Source of the DNA: Micropterix aruncella
Taxonomy: Eukaryota; Arthropoda; Insecta; Lepidoptera; Micropterigidae
DNA: 64,000 bases
Assembly (NCBI GenBank): GCA_944548615.1
Contig: OX155963.1
Location: 20,082,261 to 20,146,260 of the forward strand
Reading direction: 5' to 3'
The notes under the pieces are model-generated. The model was not told where the DNA came from. It did no database searches and saw only the letters and a list, made by a program, of their open reading frames with translations. Positions within the stretch are counted from its first letter, which is position 1; each line of letters begins with the position of its first letter. Positions 20,885 through 31,490 of the stretch are shown piece by piece. The position numbers and the translations under genes are program-made.

Positions 20885-21215
20885 AGGTCGCCATCTTAGG
20901 TCGGCTCCACTTACGGTTCGACCCCTACCCGGTGGCCTCCTAGAAGAGGGACAAACCTTGAAAGGACTCTGTGAATCCTGTCACTGCTGTGTCATGGCCA
21001 GGTGGGTTCGTATCCAATCTAGAGGAACACCTCGGGTGCTGCTGAGCAGCTTGCGCATCGTGTAGCGCTAGCTAATCGACTATGAACTCCGGCGAATAAC
21101 CGGGGGATCTGGAAAAGTACATTTCCTAAGCAGCGGAGGTGGTTGTTGACCTGATGTCACCCACTCTTAAAACGACCCGTAGGATATCCGATCCCGAGTG
21201 AACAGCCGGGATAAG
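20885..21215 (-). repeat. Family A interspersed repeat, copy A4 (3' half)
   Basis: Reverse orientation. Contains ACGGTTCGACCCCTACCCGG, then the block around CTTGCGCATCGTGTAGCGCT, and the complement of the CCACCCCCG / 'GTCGTTTTAAGAG' region. It carries the variant 3' half also seen in A1, A7 and A9. Confidence 0.65.
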
Positions 21216-21324
21216 GACGAACTAATGAATTATACATTTCCCTTTACATACCCTTATTTGTACGTATATTTTACATACCCTTTCTTCATTTCATTTCATT
21301 ATACATACCATATCCTTTACATAA

Positions 21325-21530
21325 CTTTTATTTATTTATTTATTTTTATTTATATATAAGTAATGCAAATATAAAATGAGAGTAAACAATTTCAGCGTAG
21401 GAATTATGCACAAAAATACGAGAATTACAAAATTGAATCAAAAGCAGAAAAAAGAATACATCGCATAGGTGGCAACGTCATCTAACTAGGCCGGAACCTG
21501 TTCTAAGGTAAACATTTATGTTTGAATGTG
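21325..21530 (-). mobile_element. LINE 3' end fragment (family E signature)
   Basis: TTATTTATTTATTTTTATTT at about 21330 is the minus-strand tail. TCATCTAACTAGGCCGGAAC and CTGTTCTAAGGTAAAC (about 21478-21512) match the 3' UTR signature near 2645-2680 and 48432-48470. Confidence 0.55.
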
Positions 21531-21539
21531 CTTGCAACA

Positions 21540-22580
21540 ATACCGTGCTTATAAAATGGCATATATTCCATGTATGCACAAAATAATAGAATTACAAAAC
21601 TATATTAAATATTATTTTTCAAATTCAGAATTCGGACCGGGCTCTGAGCGTGCTTAGTGCTTTGAGCTAAGGGCAATTCGGATCGCGTCCTTTATTTATT
21701 AAATGAAATATCCTTATTTTAAGGCTTTATTAAAATTTCAATCGTCTTGTGTGGGAATATTCGGTAATTATTGCTGAATGGGGATTTTTACTGCACTTTC
21801 CCAGCGCAACGACATGCAGACGACACCTCATGTGCTGTCGTCTATCCTAACCTCACTTCTGATTATTGAAAGGCTGTCAAAACGCTTCCAAATTCGCAAA
21901 TATTGTCGAGTGACGACAACCGTGTATTGTATCGTAGCTTCAGAATCCGGGGGATGGGTAAATATCTTAGACTATTGAAAAGGTATCTTTTAGTGCGAAT
22001 TCCGGGAATCACTAATTTGATAACTATTTCGAATTCATTGAAATTTTTTATTCTACAATTTAAACATTTTATACAGATTTTGGAACGAATAGGGTGCGCA
22101 ATAGTAGCGAATCAATCTTAAAGTTACCGATCCCCGAGGTAATCGCTCTTCGCGACCAACTTGATTTGTCGCTACTGATAAATCCGAGTTCGGTTAAGTC
22201 GAGTCGTCTTTTCAAAAGGCCATGGTAACAGATAATCGGATTACTTCAGGTCGCGGAGCCTATATATCAATCTTCGAAAGCCGAGTCGTCGGCATTGGCC
22301 AAAGGAATAAATGATGGGAGGAGGACAGCGCTTTGGCCATTGCATAAGTAAATCGAAAGCAGACAAGCATTCAGTGTAAACGTTCCCGAACTTATAGATT
22401 ATCTTCCGCCAGTAAAGCACAGAAGTATAACAATGTATTAAAATTACCAACTAAGTTCCGTCTAGCAAGATTTTTTTTGTGTGTAAATTTTGAATGTTGT
22501 GAAGTATAAAATAAATCAAATACAATTCATCGCTTCACTTTAACTTGCATCTCTAAACAAAGGGCAATCGACAGAGACGT
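21540..22580. other. No gene recognised
   Basis: No feature beyond short open frames. The block 22130-22340 is richer in CG and may be unique sequence. Confidence 0.35.
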
Positions 22581-22585
22581 TTTAG

Positions 22586-23204
22586 TTGGGGTGCCAGCGA
22601 CAAACACGTGCAAGAGTTTTGGAAAGGCTGATCGGACAGTACTTTGGCCATAGAATGCCGGGGTACACTCAGTAGGTCAAATTCCGGGACACTTGGCGGT
22701 GGTGTACTAGAAGAGGTTTAATTTTAATTAATGCCTAAAAGTGTTTTGGAAAAGCTGAAAATTCAACAGTAGGCAGTGGATGAGATAAATAAGTCGAAAC
22801 ATATGGTCAACTGCTTCATAATCGTAGGCGTGGCGTCAACATCTCCATTCCATTATATTGCGCCATTGCGACCATTACATTGCACGGCAAAGTAGACCGA
22901 TTCGCCATGAACCGATGCGTGACATGTATGGAGATGCTGACGACACGTGTACGATTATAAAACAGTCTAACCATATTTTTCAAGTTCTTTATTGCATCCA
23001 CGCTCTACTGATGAATTGTTAGCTTTTCCAAAACACTTTAGAGGGCAATAATTAAAATTACACTTTTCCTAGCACGCCAGCGCCACTGGACCCGGAATCT
23101 GACCTGCTGACTGTACCCCGGCAATGTGTGGTCAAAATACTGTCTGATTTGAAAGTATCAGCTTTTCCAAAACTCTTGCACATTTATGTCGCTGGCATTT
23201 GAAC
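22586..23204. mobile_element. Foldback element FB, copy 1
   Basis: Two arms of about 300 bp are inverted repeats of each other. Outer ends: GTGCCAGCGACAAACACGTG on the left and, reverse complemented, ATGCCAGCGACATAAATGTG on the right. Further paired blocks: GCCGGGGTACA, AAGTGTTTTGGAAAAGCT and CATCTCCAT. The centre is near 22890. The second copy is at 27571-28751. No coding capacity. The short ORF at 22816-23001 lies in the arm. Confidence 0.8.
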
Positions 23205-23209
23205 TATGT

Positions 23210-23540
23210 ACTTAGTTTCACCTCGTCATAAAAGCATAAATCATAGTAATTGTAGGCAGTAAGCTATCCGCTCATTTCGGCGGCGATGCAGGTACCTACA
23301 TAGGTGTAAGGTAGTAGGGGAACTCGGGTCGTTTATTGGTAGGGTTCGCAAATTAACCTCCCTTTCCCTTCACGGGGTTCGCCCTTCGCTGGCGTTCGCT
23401 TCGACCCGAGATAGGCGAGCGTGCGAGGTGTCTCCGAAGCGCACCATACACGCTATTAATAGAGAGAGAAGGGACCATAAAAAGGTCGATGGATATGTAC
23501 CGCCATAAGAGCGGGAGCTAGCAATAGGGATGATTTAAAA
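23210..23540. other. No gene recognised
   Basis: GC-richer, with CCCTTCACGGGGTTCGCCC and similar short palindromes; no feature assigned. Confidence 0.35.
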
Positions 23541-23544
23541 AGAG

Positions 23545-24157
23545 TTGTCTATCCCAAAAACAATCGGTTGTGCGACCCCGACTTTCCCAGCAAGCTAACA
23601 ACCCACTCTGACTAAACCCCTCTTCCCCCGCCCACCCGTGATTGTTTCAAGTGACTGTGATGGCAAAATTAGCATTTTTTACTACTTTGTAGTATTTTCG
23701 TGGCATTAAAATGGTATTTTTCCAAAAAATATGTAGTATTTTCTTAAATACGGCAGAATTCAATTCCTTTTTGCGTCGCTTGTATAAGAGATATTCAAAG
23801 CACATTTTCAAAACCTGATTTCGGTCCAACAAGGCATGTGAACCGAATTTTAAGTCTCTAACTGCAATATTTCGGGATTGTATGATGTATGACTATCGCA
23901 CCCTCTGGTGGACCGATTTCAACTACAATCTTTTCAACTCTTGCCATGACCGAATGATGCTTGCATGCCAAATTTCAGCTCAATCGGATGTAGCATTTAG
24001 GCGCTATCGTCGAGGAATACACACAGATTCACAGACAGACTTCAGTCTGGAAATGGTGCTAAGCGTCTCAGGGGCTGTCAAAATGGATATTTCCGTCTTC
24101 ATCTAGATTTTTTTCAGCGCGTTCCTATTACTTACCCTAGTGCCTGGAAAGTAAAAC
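23545..24157 (+). repeat. Family C interspersed repeat, copy C1 (near full length)
   Basis: Blocks shared with the other copies, in this orientation: ACTTTCCCAGCAAGC near the left end, AATGGTATTTTTCC, TGCAATATTTCGGGATTG, CTCTGGTGGACCGATTTC, CAATCTTTTCAACTCTTGCC, AAATTTCAGCTCAATCGGAT, CAGACTTCAGTCTGGAAATG (itself containing a hairpin), AAAATGGATATTTCCGTC and a right end with CTGGAAAGTAAAAC. No target duplication was established. Class unknown. Confidence 0.7.
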
Positions 24158-24159
24158 CC

Positions 24160-24520
24160 CTTCAGAGTTCGTAATTTTGTGATGACAAGTGTTATATTTA
24201 ATGTTAAGAACAATATAGATGTTTAAGTTCACAATACTTTCCTCCGCCGGGAAAGTAATATTAAAGATTTAGGAAAGTTTTCAATGCTTATATACATCGA
24301 CGATAACATCACCGTAGCGTCCAAGACTCCCTTGCTCATGGCACCTATCTCGTCTGTATAGTTGGAAGTGTTGATTGATTAATTTTCCATTTATTCAGCT
24401 GATATTCCGTGGCGGCTAATACATTATCGGCTTGTGTCTGTTCGAAGAACGCTATTACTCCCATAATAGTTTCAAATATAACATTATAAGTAAATAAATA
24501 TGTAATATCATTGATTATAT
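24160..24520. other. No gene recognised
   Basis: AT-rich; nothing assigned. The last 15 bases (ATCATTGATTATATA) also occur at 29283-29297. Confidence 0.35.
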
Positions 24521-24524
24521 AAAT

Positions 24525-25191
24525 AGAGTTGTCAACTACAAGGGGCGAACCCGTCACCTCAGAAAGTTTTAACGATTAGTTGTTCTATCTCCCATGAAGT
24601 GAACGCAGAAGACTTGGACAAAACAGTCCACCGTCAAGCTCCGCCACGTGCCCGTACCGTAAGAGGGCAACGCCTTATCCGCGAGATAACCAGGTATGTT
24701 ACTCAGCGGGCTTACACTCACGCCCTTACTTCCAATTGCGACCAGATTACTCCGGTCTCTCGGCTGGTTACGAGTTCGAGGTCGCTTGCGCAGTCCTCTC
24801 CCTTACGAAGCGGTGAAACGGTGTAAACCGAATCTATCGCGGACCACGGCGTCCTTTGCCCGGTTCTTCACCCAGAATCGGGTATACGATGGTCGTTTCA
24901 AGAGCAGTCGCCGTAAGGTCCGCAACCACCCCCGCTCTATAGGAAACAGTACTGCTTCCAGACTCCCCCGACTGTTAGTCAGAGTGCACAATCGATTGAC
25001 TTACTCCGCACGGTGCGCAGACCGTCCAAGAGCGATAGAAGGTTGACTCCTAGGGGAAACCAGCCCTAAGGCCAGAGTACTACCCGGGCTCGCACTTCAT
25101 GCGTGGAGGCCGCCGGATGGGTGTTGACCCGTGAGTGTGACCAACCCTGAACAAAATGGGTCTTCGTAGCCAACTCAGCAAGTTCAACTCC
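24525..25191 (+). repeat. Family A interspersed repeat, copy A5
   Basis: One of the two best-preserved copies. It runs from AGAGTTGTCAACTACA to CAGCAAGTTCAACTCC and contains the central GAGTTCGAGGTCGCTTGCGC (about 24770), CCACCCCCGCTCTATAGG (about 24926), CGACTGTTAGTCAGAGTGC (about 24969) and CCGCACGGTGCGCAGACCG. The central block resembles a Pol III B box imperfectly. The 116-codon frame 24696-25046 is matched in copy A6, probably because the copies are similar rather than because it is a gene. Its flanks match the short locus at 29283-29345. Confidence 0.8.
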
Positions 25192-25420
25192 ATAAAACGA
25201 TTTGGCAACCCTTCCGATACGGCAAAATGCAGGTAGCGATGATAGCATTGACGGCCAAACTAATAGCAATTTATTTGACCATCTAAAATAACATTTATAA
25301 TGAATAGTTTTTTTATATAAAGGATAAAAAAACGCAATAATTTAACTAACAATAACAATAATAACATTCAATTATTAGTGCCATCTATCGCATCCTTTTT
25401 TAGAGGCTGATTACATCACA
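25192..25420 (+). repeat. Family H repeat, copy H1
   Basis: CGATTTGGCAACCCTTC, ATGCAGGTAGCGATGATAGC and ACGGCCAAACTA match 32618-32790, and the first part matches 29311-29350. Ends in AT-rich sequence. Confidence 0.55.
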
Positions 25421-25569
25421 GAAATAATATAGAGAGAGATAGAATGCCATGTCGTAGTATATCTGAACATTAAAGTACGTAATTATTACGTATTTAAAAC
25501 CTGTATACCAAATAAAAAAATGGCATCTTAATGTAAATAATACTAAAATATTAAGAGCTACGATTTAAA

Positions 25570-26720
25570 AACTCAAACAAACAACCTTCTTCTTAACGCA
25601 ACAAAGAGTAACTTTATGGTATTTTCAAGCACACAAAATTCCAATACGGGCACTCAAGTAACCTTGCACATCAATAAAAACGTCATTCCCCAGACTAACT
25701 GCGTCAAATTCCTAGGTGTACACGTCGACGATAACTTGAAATGGAATAGACACTGCGAGGCACTAGAGATTAAATTAAGTAGAGCTTGTTATGCATTGCG
25801 TATAGTTAGGAAAACACTGAGTGAATTAGAAACGAGGAGTATTTATTTTTCCTACTTTGAATCGATACTGAGCTACGCCATTACGATCTGGGGAAACTGT
25901 TACGCTTGTCACAAGGAACCCTTATTTATCCTTCAGAAGAGAGCATTACGGATTATTGCCAGAGCTAAACATATATTAGAAACATGTAGACCTATTTTTA
26001 AAAGATTGAAAATCATGACTCTCACATCACTTTACTTATATAGGCTATTATTAGATTTTTACACCGAAAAGGAAAGTTACGTAAAATTTAAAGATATACA
26101 TAACAAAAAAACCAGATACAAGAATAATTTCATTCTACCATGCGTGGATTTAAACGCTGCTAGGCAAAGTACCCAATTCTCAGGGCCTTATTATTTTAAC
26201 CGCCTACCAGTTGGCATAAAAGACAATAGCAATCTCAGAACGTTCCAAAAACTTTTAAAGGATTTTTTTACAACCAATACGTTTTACTCTATTGAGGAAT
26301 TTATAAATTTTACAAAATGACTTTTTTTACAGCCCCTTTATTTTAATGTAATGCGTATACTGATTATTTCATTTGTTGATTGTTTTAACTTGAATTAATA
26401 ATTTTATTGATTGTTTTAGTTATATGGTATCTTATATTTAAATGTAATTACAATGTATTTAGATTCTTCTTGGACAAAACATTATAAAAATTAGTTTGAT
26501 TGATTATGTGATTATTGATGATTATTGCTTGTGTTTGATCATTTCTGATATTGATTATTTTAATTGCTGATAGTTTTAGTTTTACTGATTGCGCCTTATA
26601 TAGCTTCTTCTTTATGAAGTTTCTTCTGAAACAAAATGTTGTATGCTCTCTGGGCAGTTTGTTAATTAAACATTGTATGTTTTTTAATAATTCCCACAAT
26701 AAAGAACTAAAAAAAAAACT
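25570..26720 (+). mobile_element. LINE fragment (RT C-terminal part) with 3' UTR and poly(A)
   Basis: 5'-truncated LINE with about 230 codons of the reverse transcriptase C-terminal region, 390 bp of AT-rich 3' UTR, an AATAAA signal at 26698 and a short A-tract at 26709. Upstream, a frameshift near 25585 joins the short coding piece FKNSNKQ to NNLLLNATKSNFMVFSS. Confidence 0.75.
25616..26320 (+). CDS. Reverse transcriptase C-terminal fragment (LINE)
   Basis: 234 codons without a stop, lying after the catalytic palm of a non-LTR reverse transcriptase. CVKFLGVHVDDNLKWNRHCE (residues 29-48) is the conserved block after the palm. YFSYFESILSYAITIWGNC (about 82-100) and LFILQKRALRIIARA (about 107-121) are the usual thumb and downstream region, and YYFNRLPVGIKD (about 196-207) is the typical C-terminal block. 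The catalytic FADD and everything upstream are missing, so it cannot function. The open frame suggests modest age. It is close in type to the fragments at 48955-49600 and 39690-40390. Confidence 0.75.
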   Translation: MVFSSTQNSNTGTQVTLHINKNVIPQTNCVKFLGVHVDDNLKWNRHCEALEIKLSRACYALRIVRKTLSELETRSIYFSYFESILSYAITIWGNCYACHKEPLFILQKRALRIIARAKHILETCRPIFKRLKIMTLTSLYLYRLLLDFYTEKESYVKFKDIHNKKTRYKNNFILPCVDLNAARQSTQFSGPYYFNRLPVGIKDNSNLRTFQKLLKDFFTTNTFYSIEEFINFTK

Positions 26721-26724
26721 CGTT

Positions 26725-27565
26725 TGTAATTATTGTATTTGTTATAGCGTATAAGCGTGTATAAGTAGTTACCTGCAGTGCGCCGATGTACTGTTAAATC
26801 ACAGAAGTCGCCATATGGGACATAATGATACAAGTTTTTTTTACTATGAGTTAAATTACACATCTACACATTGCCACATTGTAGTACGCCGCGCCGTTGA
26901 TTTATTAAAGACGCTTTATAATCAATAATAGTAATATAAAAAAATGGAATATTTTATTTCTGGAAAAAAATATATTTTCGCCGCCACGTTACATGTTACC
27001 CTTAATTTTTTTTTTCTTTTTCAAAATTGTGCTAAAACTTTTGTTTCGTAAAATAATTTTTTTAGCCTACCAACTATCTCACTATAACGCAATTAACACA
27101 GAAGCTAGTCAAGAAGCCCGTTTGTGAAAAAAACAATTTCTGGAGAGATATGATAGATTCGATTGTCTGGAAATGGATCATATTATAATCCCGATGTCTG
27201 ATGTGTGTCCGATGCAATGGCGGGCATAGGGCGAGTTCGGGGGAAAGGGCTCATCATAAACGTTATAACGGAATTAATTACGAGTTGTTAGGGATGTCGT
27301 CGTCGACGCAATATAAAGTTAATATCGGGTTCAATTAACGGAAAAAGGGTCGCGGATTTCGCAGCGCAATCGCTTTATTCACGCCCCTACGGAAGAATGG
27401 GAAATTAAGGGAGCGGAATCCCGGTGGCGGGATTGCGAATTGTTGGCAAAACGGATTTTGGATTCTAAACGAATTTAATGTAAGTAATGCGTGGAAAAGT
27501 TGCAACCCCGCAGAAACACAGTAAACCGAGAAGAACAAAACACTTCTTCATCTTCTCGTTTATAG
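26725..27565. other. No gene recognised
   Basis: AT-rich to 27170, then GC-richer (27180-27500). The reverse frame 27335-27538 lacks recognisable motifs. Possibly unique host sequence. Confidence 0.35.
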
Positions 27566-28086
27566 TTGGGGAGCCAAAGTAAAAAAAGTGCAAGACACCC
27601 GGCGCTGGCGTACTAAGAAAGGTGTGATTTATTTAGTACAACTAAAGTGTATTGGAAAAGCTGAAAATTCAGTAGATTGTGGAAGGAATAAAGAATTCGA
27701 GACATATGGTCAGACTGCTTCATAGTCGAATGCGAGGCGTCAGCATCTCATAATATTATATTGCGCCATTGCGTCCATTACATTGCGTGGCGTCAGCATC
27801 TCCATACCATTATATTGCGCTATTGCGACCGATGCGTGATATGTATGGAGATGCTGACGGCACGCGTTTGATTACGAAGCAGTCTGTTCATTGTTTCGAG
27901 TTCTTTATTGCATCCACTGTCTACTGGTAAATTTTCAGCTTTTTTAAAAACACTTTATGGGTATTAATTAAAATTCCTAACACACCTTTCCTAGTACGCT
28001 AGCGCCAGGTGTCCCTAATTCTGGTCTGCTGACTGTACCCCGGCATTCAAAGGCCAAAATACTATCTGATCTGGAAGTATCGGCTC

Positions 28087-28718
28087 TTATTCAGGGATTA
28101 CACGCTCAGTCTGGCGTCAGTCTGGTCATCAGTCTGGTAAATACTGATGCAAGATGAGCATCTAACCCTCTTACTGATGGACTTACACCAGACTGACGGA
28201 TTTTTAAATATTTTAATAATTTTCGTCAGTCTGGTAAATACTGATGCCAGACTGATAGTGTAAACGTTTCATCAGTCTAGCCAGCTTCAGTCAGCTATCG
28301 ATTTCCTCATGCAGGTGTCTTGTTTTATCAAGTATGGCTTAAACATTTCCAATAGATGGTCAAAACATGCATCTTTCATCCGATAATAATTTTCGTAGTC
28401 ATATTCTTCCCCAGAATCTCTTATTTCATTTAATAAGTTCAAGTGCGTGTAAACTCTCTTCTCAGTAGCCACGATTTAACCCACCATTTCCGTTTTACTT
28501 GTTTTTTTGCAGTTAGAGCTATTATTATAGCAATACAAGCTTATTTTCTGCAATCCATTCTATCTTTTGAAGTGTTATCTGGACGACGTTTTAGAGGTGA
28601 CTGGTGGCAGACTGATGCCAGACTGAGCGTGTAACCGGGTGTTCCGACCATCAGTTTACCATCATTCCAGACTGATGGAACAGACTGACGCCAGACTGAG
28701 CGTGTAACCCCCCACTTA
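28087..28718 (-). mobile_element. PIF/Harbinger derivative with TTA target duplication
   Basis: The element is 28090-28715 (626 bp), with TTA at 28087-28089 and 28716-28718. Terminal inverted repeats share TTACACGCTCAGTCTGGCG, then TCAGTCTG. The subterminal regions repeat CAGTCTGGTAAATACTGATG and related pieces several times in both orientations (28130-28290, 28610-28700). A 3-bp TTA duplication is standard for PIF/Harbinger. Only the N-terminal part of a transposase remains. Confidence 0.88.
28287..28558 (-). pseudogene. Harbinger transposase, N-terminal remnant
   Basis: Starts at an ATG at 28556-28558 (MDCRK, then a stop), continues in frame with KRKWWVKSWLLRRE, and after a one-base shift reads THLNLLNEIRDSGEEYDY, then NYYRMKDACFDHLLEMFKP and KQDTCMRKSI. 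The WWV-x-x-WLLRR block, the N/F-YRM...F-D-x-LL block and the DT-x-MR block are the conserved N-terminus of Harbinger nucleases (DDE family). All catalytic residues lie downstream and are deleted. One frameshift and at least one stop. Confidence 0.8.
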
Positions 28719-28759
28719 CAAAACTCTTTTGCTCTTTTTTGTCGCTGGCTCTTATCCAT

Positions 28760-29265
28760 TAGTAGATGCATCCATGCACGAATATTTGAGTCGATAAAAA
28801 CATCATGACATTTGTTATTTGTAAATCAAACTCAGTTTTTTAACCAGAAACAATCGATATAAATAATATTGTAAAGTACAAAAAGTATGTCACATGTACA
28901 ACAACAAAATCAGTCATCGGTTTTGTTTGCGTTGAGTTGCGTTTAGTCTTTGGCAACGTAAACATCACTATTTTGGCGTTTATTTCAAGGATCTACTATG
29001 TATACGAGTACACAGACAAACGCTATTCGAAACGCTAGTTATATATTTGGTCCACTTTCAATTATTATGTAAACATATTTCATCGGTATGTAGTTTAACT
29101 CGCTTTATCTTTTTTATACCACTCTACCGGATTGAAAAAACAAAATCTTAAGACGAAATCGATAGGATAGAGTTATTGTAACCGCAACAATATTAATTAT
29201 AGTTTCAGAATTCTCTAGTATCTAAATATACTTTTGCAGAATCTATCTGGCAGTTAAAACTCTGA
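28760..29265. other. No gene recognised
   Basis: AT-rich sequence without assigned repeats. Confidence 0.35.
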
Positions 29266-29282
29266 ACAATAAATTTGTTCAA

Positions 29283-29360
29283 TCATTGATTATATATGGT
29301 ATTAGAGTGCTCAACTACATAGTACGATTTGGCAACCCGACGGAAAAGGCGAAATGCATG
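29283..29360 (+). repeat. Family H repeat, copy H3 (short form)
   Basis: TCATTGATTATATA, TAGAGTGCTCAACTACATAG and CGATTTGGCAACCC lie next to one another here. In copy A5/H1 the same blocks are split by about 650 bp of family A. Confidence 0.55.
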
Positions 29361-29364
29361 TGTG

Positions 29365-29715
29365 TAACTTATTATGCTAAATTTATATTCCAAATATTTC
29401 TCGTCATTACTAGGCCTACCGGATATATTCCTGATGGCAACGAAGAGGAAGAACGAAAAAAACTAAACTGTCAAATGATGAATGTCAACACGTACCGTGC
29501 ACACGGCGAATTATATAAAAGACGCTGCTTTCACCTTATATGAGAGCAAGGGGTCGCGGCACGTACCCTATGACACTCGGGAGGACAAAACGATTAAAAA
29601 AATACGACACACTTCTAAATCGGTTCAAGCGTTTAGAAGTTATGGTGGAATAAAAAAAGGAAAACATACATAGTTAAGTCCTGAACACATCACACTCCTT
29701 TCGGGCAGTCGTAAA
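29365..29715 (+). repeat. Family B interspersed repeat, copy B3 (3' half)
   Basis: Starts at TTATGCTAAATTTATATTCC, corresponding to B1 at about 1921, and runs to ACACTCCTTTCGGGCAGTCG. The 5' half is missing. Confidence 0.7.
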
Positions 29716-29765
29716 ACAAGTTTCAATAGAATGATCAAGACATGGTTTCCAGGTCATAAAATCTG

Positions 29766-30440
29766 CATAAAGTATAACTAGGGTTGTCGACTACAGCGGG
29801 CGAGCCCGTCACCTAGGAAGTTTTAACGATTAGTCGTTCTATCTCCCTGGAGTGAGCGCAGAAGACTTGGACAAAACAGTCCATCTCCTAGCTCCGCCAC
29901 AAACCCGTAAGAGGCCAACGCCTTAAACGCGAGATAGCCAGGAGTATTACCCGGCGGGCTGGCACTCACGCCCTTACTTCCAATTGTGACCAGATTACTC
30001 CAGTATCTCGATTGGTTACGAGTTCGAGGTCGCTTGCGCGGTCCTCTCCCTTACGAAGCGGTGAAACGGTGTATACCGAATCTATCGCGGACCACAGCGT
30101 CTTTCGCCCGGCTGTTCACCCAGGATCGGATAGCCGATGGTCGTTTCAAGAGCAGTCGCCGTAAGGTCCGCAACCACCCCCGCTCTATAGGAAACAGTAC
30201 TGCTTCCAGACTCCCCCGACTGTTAGTCAGAGTGCACAGTCGAATGGCTTACACCGCACGGTGCGCAGACCGTCCAGGAGCGCCAGAAGGTTGATTCCCC
30301 GGGGATCAGAGTCCTACCCAGGCTCGCACTTCATGCGTGGAGGCCGTCGGATAGGTGTTGACCCGTGAGAGTGACCAACCCTGAACAGAATTGGTCTTCG
30401 TGGCCAACTCAGCAAGGGCCCATTAACTCCCATAAAGTAT
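29766..30440 (+). repeat. Family A interspersed repeat, copy A6, with 10-bp target duplication
   Basis: The element is 29776-30430 (655 bp), exactly flanked by CATAAAGTAT at 29766-29775 and 30431-30440. Starts AACTAGGGTTGTCGACTACA, ends GGGCCCATTAACTCC. Very similar to A5 throughout. Central block GAGTTCGAGGTCGCTTGCGC near 30021. No inverted ends, no A-tail. The frame 29986-30294 (102 codons) parallels one in A5 but has no recognised domain. Confidence 0.85.
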
Positions 30441-30444
30441 ATAA

Positions 30445-31018
30445 GTTGTCCTAATTTCTTACGAATGCAATAAGCAGAAGGGACAGAATGTTACGTAACA
30501 AATCCTACGCCAGCGTGATAGGATCGAGTTGAATGATCCCACCGTTATCTCGTTTTGCAGTCACGTGTCGCACCAGTGGACGTGTGCGCCGATTCCTTTA
30601 ACCCGTAGGGCGTAGAGCGTAATCGATGCATGTGTAATATGTACTTGTATAGTAAACAAAGCGTTGACTGCAGGTGGCCGATAGCTTTTCGCGGTGAAAT
30701 GGGTAACTTAATGAAAGCCGAGCGCGATAACATTCATCAAACTGACCTATTTATTCCATCGGTGCGTGTTCGTTCACTCCGGCCAACCTACCGCGCCGGT
30801 CGTTACCCGAATTCCTAAAGCTACGTATGCACAGCACAAACTTCGCTTAATGAGTTCGCATTCCGGCGAAATTATAACACGGAAAATATGTCATAAGCTG
30901 GAGTATTATCATCGCTATAAAGAACTAGATAATTTGTTTTAATAGCTACGCCCAAAACTCTGTTAGGTACCGTTTGATGACAACATACAACGGTTGATTT
31001 CAAGATATCGACATATTA
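30445..31018. other. No gene recognised
   Basis: Mixed composition, possibly unique host sequence. Two short overlapping open frames on opposite strands (30545-30733, 30630-30818) are unconvincing. Confidence 0.35.
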
Positions 31019-31021
31019 ATT

Positions 31022-31175
31022 TCCCGGCCCACCAATCGACGTGAAGGGAAAGTATTGCGAGCGCGCTAAAAAAATCGAGATAACGGATTTTTTTCATTTT
31101 GAGCCCTCTACGACGATTAAGATCATTTCCAGATTCAAGTCTGTCTGTGTGTATGTCATCATAGCGCCCTGATGA
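31022..31175 (-). repeat. Family C interspersed repeat, copy C2 (truncated)
   Basis: TTCCCGGCCCACCAATCGAC at the outer end, then GAACGCGC-like GAGCGCGCTAAA and TTTCCAGATTCAAGTCTGTC. It stops at ATAGCGCCC, where family A sequence begins. Confidence 0.65.
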
Positions 31176-31490
31176 CGCCAGGTCCCCAAGTACCCCAGTT
31201 TCTAGAAATCGGACGTCTCCAGACTCCCCTGGTTATTCGCCAGATTGCGCAAGCGATTGGCTAATACAGCCCGGCACCCAAACCGCCCAGCTCTGCACGA
31301 GGTGTCCGCACGAGGTATATCCGATTTCCGATCCCAACTGTCTTACGACCGCAAGTTGCAGCCGCATGCAGAGTTCACAGCGACCCTTTCAGTTTAAGTC
31401 CCTTTTCGAGGAGGCTATACCGGATGTGGGATCTGAACCGTGAGTTGGGCCGACCTTAGGAGACAGGCAGTCAGGCCCAAGCTGCAGGAA
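31176..31490 (+). repeat. Family A interspersed repeat, copy A7 (variant 3' half)
   Basis: TCCAGACTCCCCTGGTTATT, CGCAAGCGATTGGCTAATAC and TTGAACCGTGAGTTG-like GATCTGAACCGTGAGTTGGG match the A1 3' half. The end, CAGGCCCAAGC, adjoins LINE sequence. Confidence 0.6.

Larger units (their letters stand above)
27571..28751. mobile_element. Foldback element FB, copy 2, interrupted by a Harbinger element
   Basis: Arms match FB copy 1: left from GGAGCCAAAGTAAAAAAAGT, through ACTAAAGTGTATTGGAAAAG and CATCTCCATACCATTATATT; right to AAAACTCTTTTGCTC and GTCGCTGGCTC. A segment of the left arm is deleted near 27592. The right arm is split at 28090-28715 by a PIF/Harbinger derivative. Removing that insert and one TTA rejoins CGGCTCTTA to CAAAACTCTT, as in FB copy 1. 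Confidence 0.8.

Noticed and set aside
24696..30294. Parallel open frames in A5 (24696-25046) and A6 (29986-30294), as if family A encoded a 100-residue protein
   Set aside because: The two copies are very similar, so a shared frame is expected. Other copies do not keep it, and no domain or start is evident.
29766..30440. Family A as a classical TIR transposon or an LTR element
   Set aside because: The ends are neither inverted nor direct repeats of each other, and no TG...CA termini are present.
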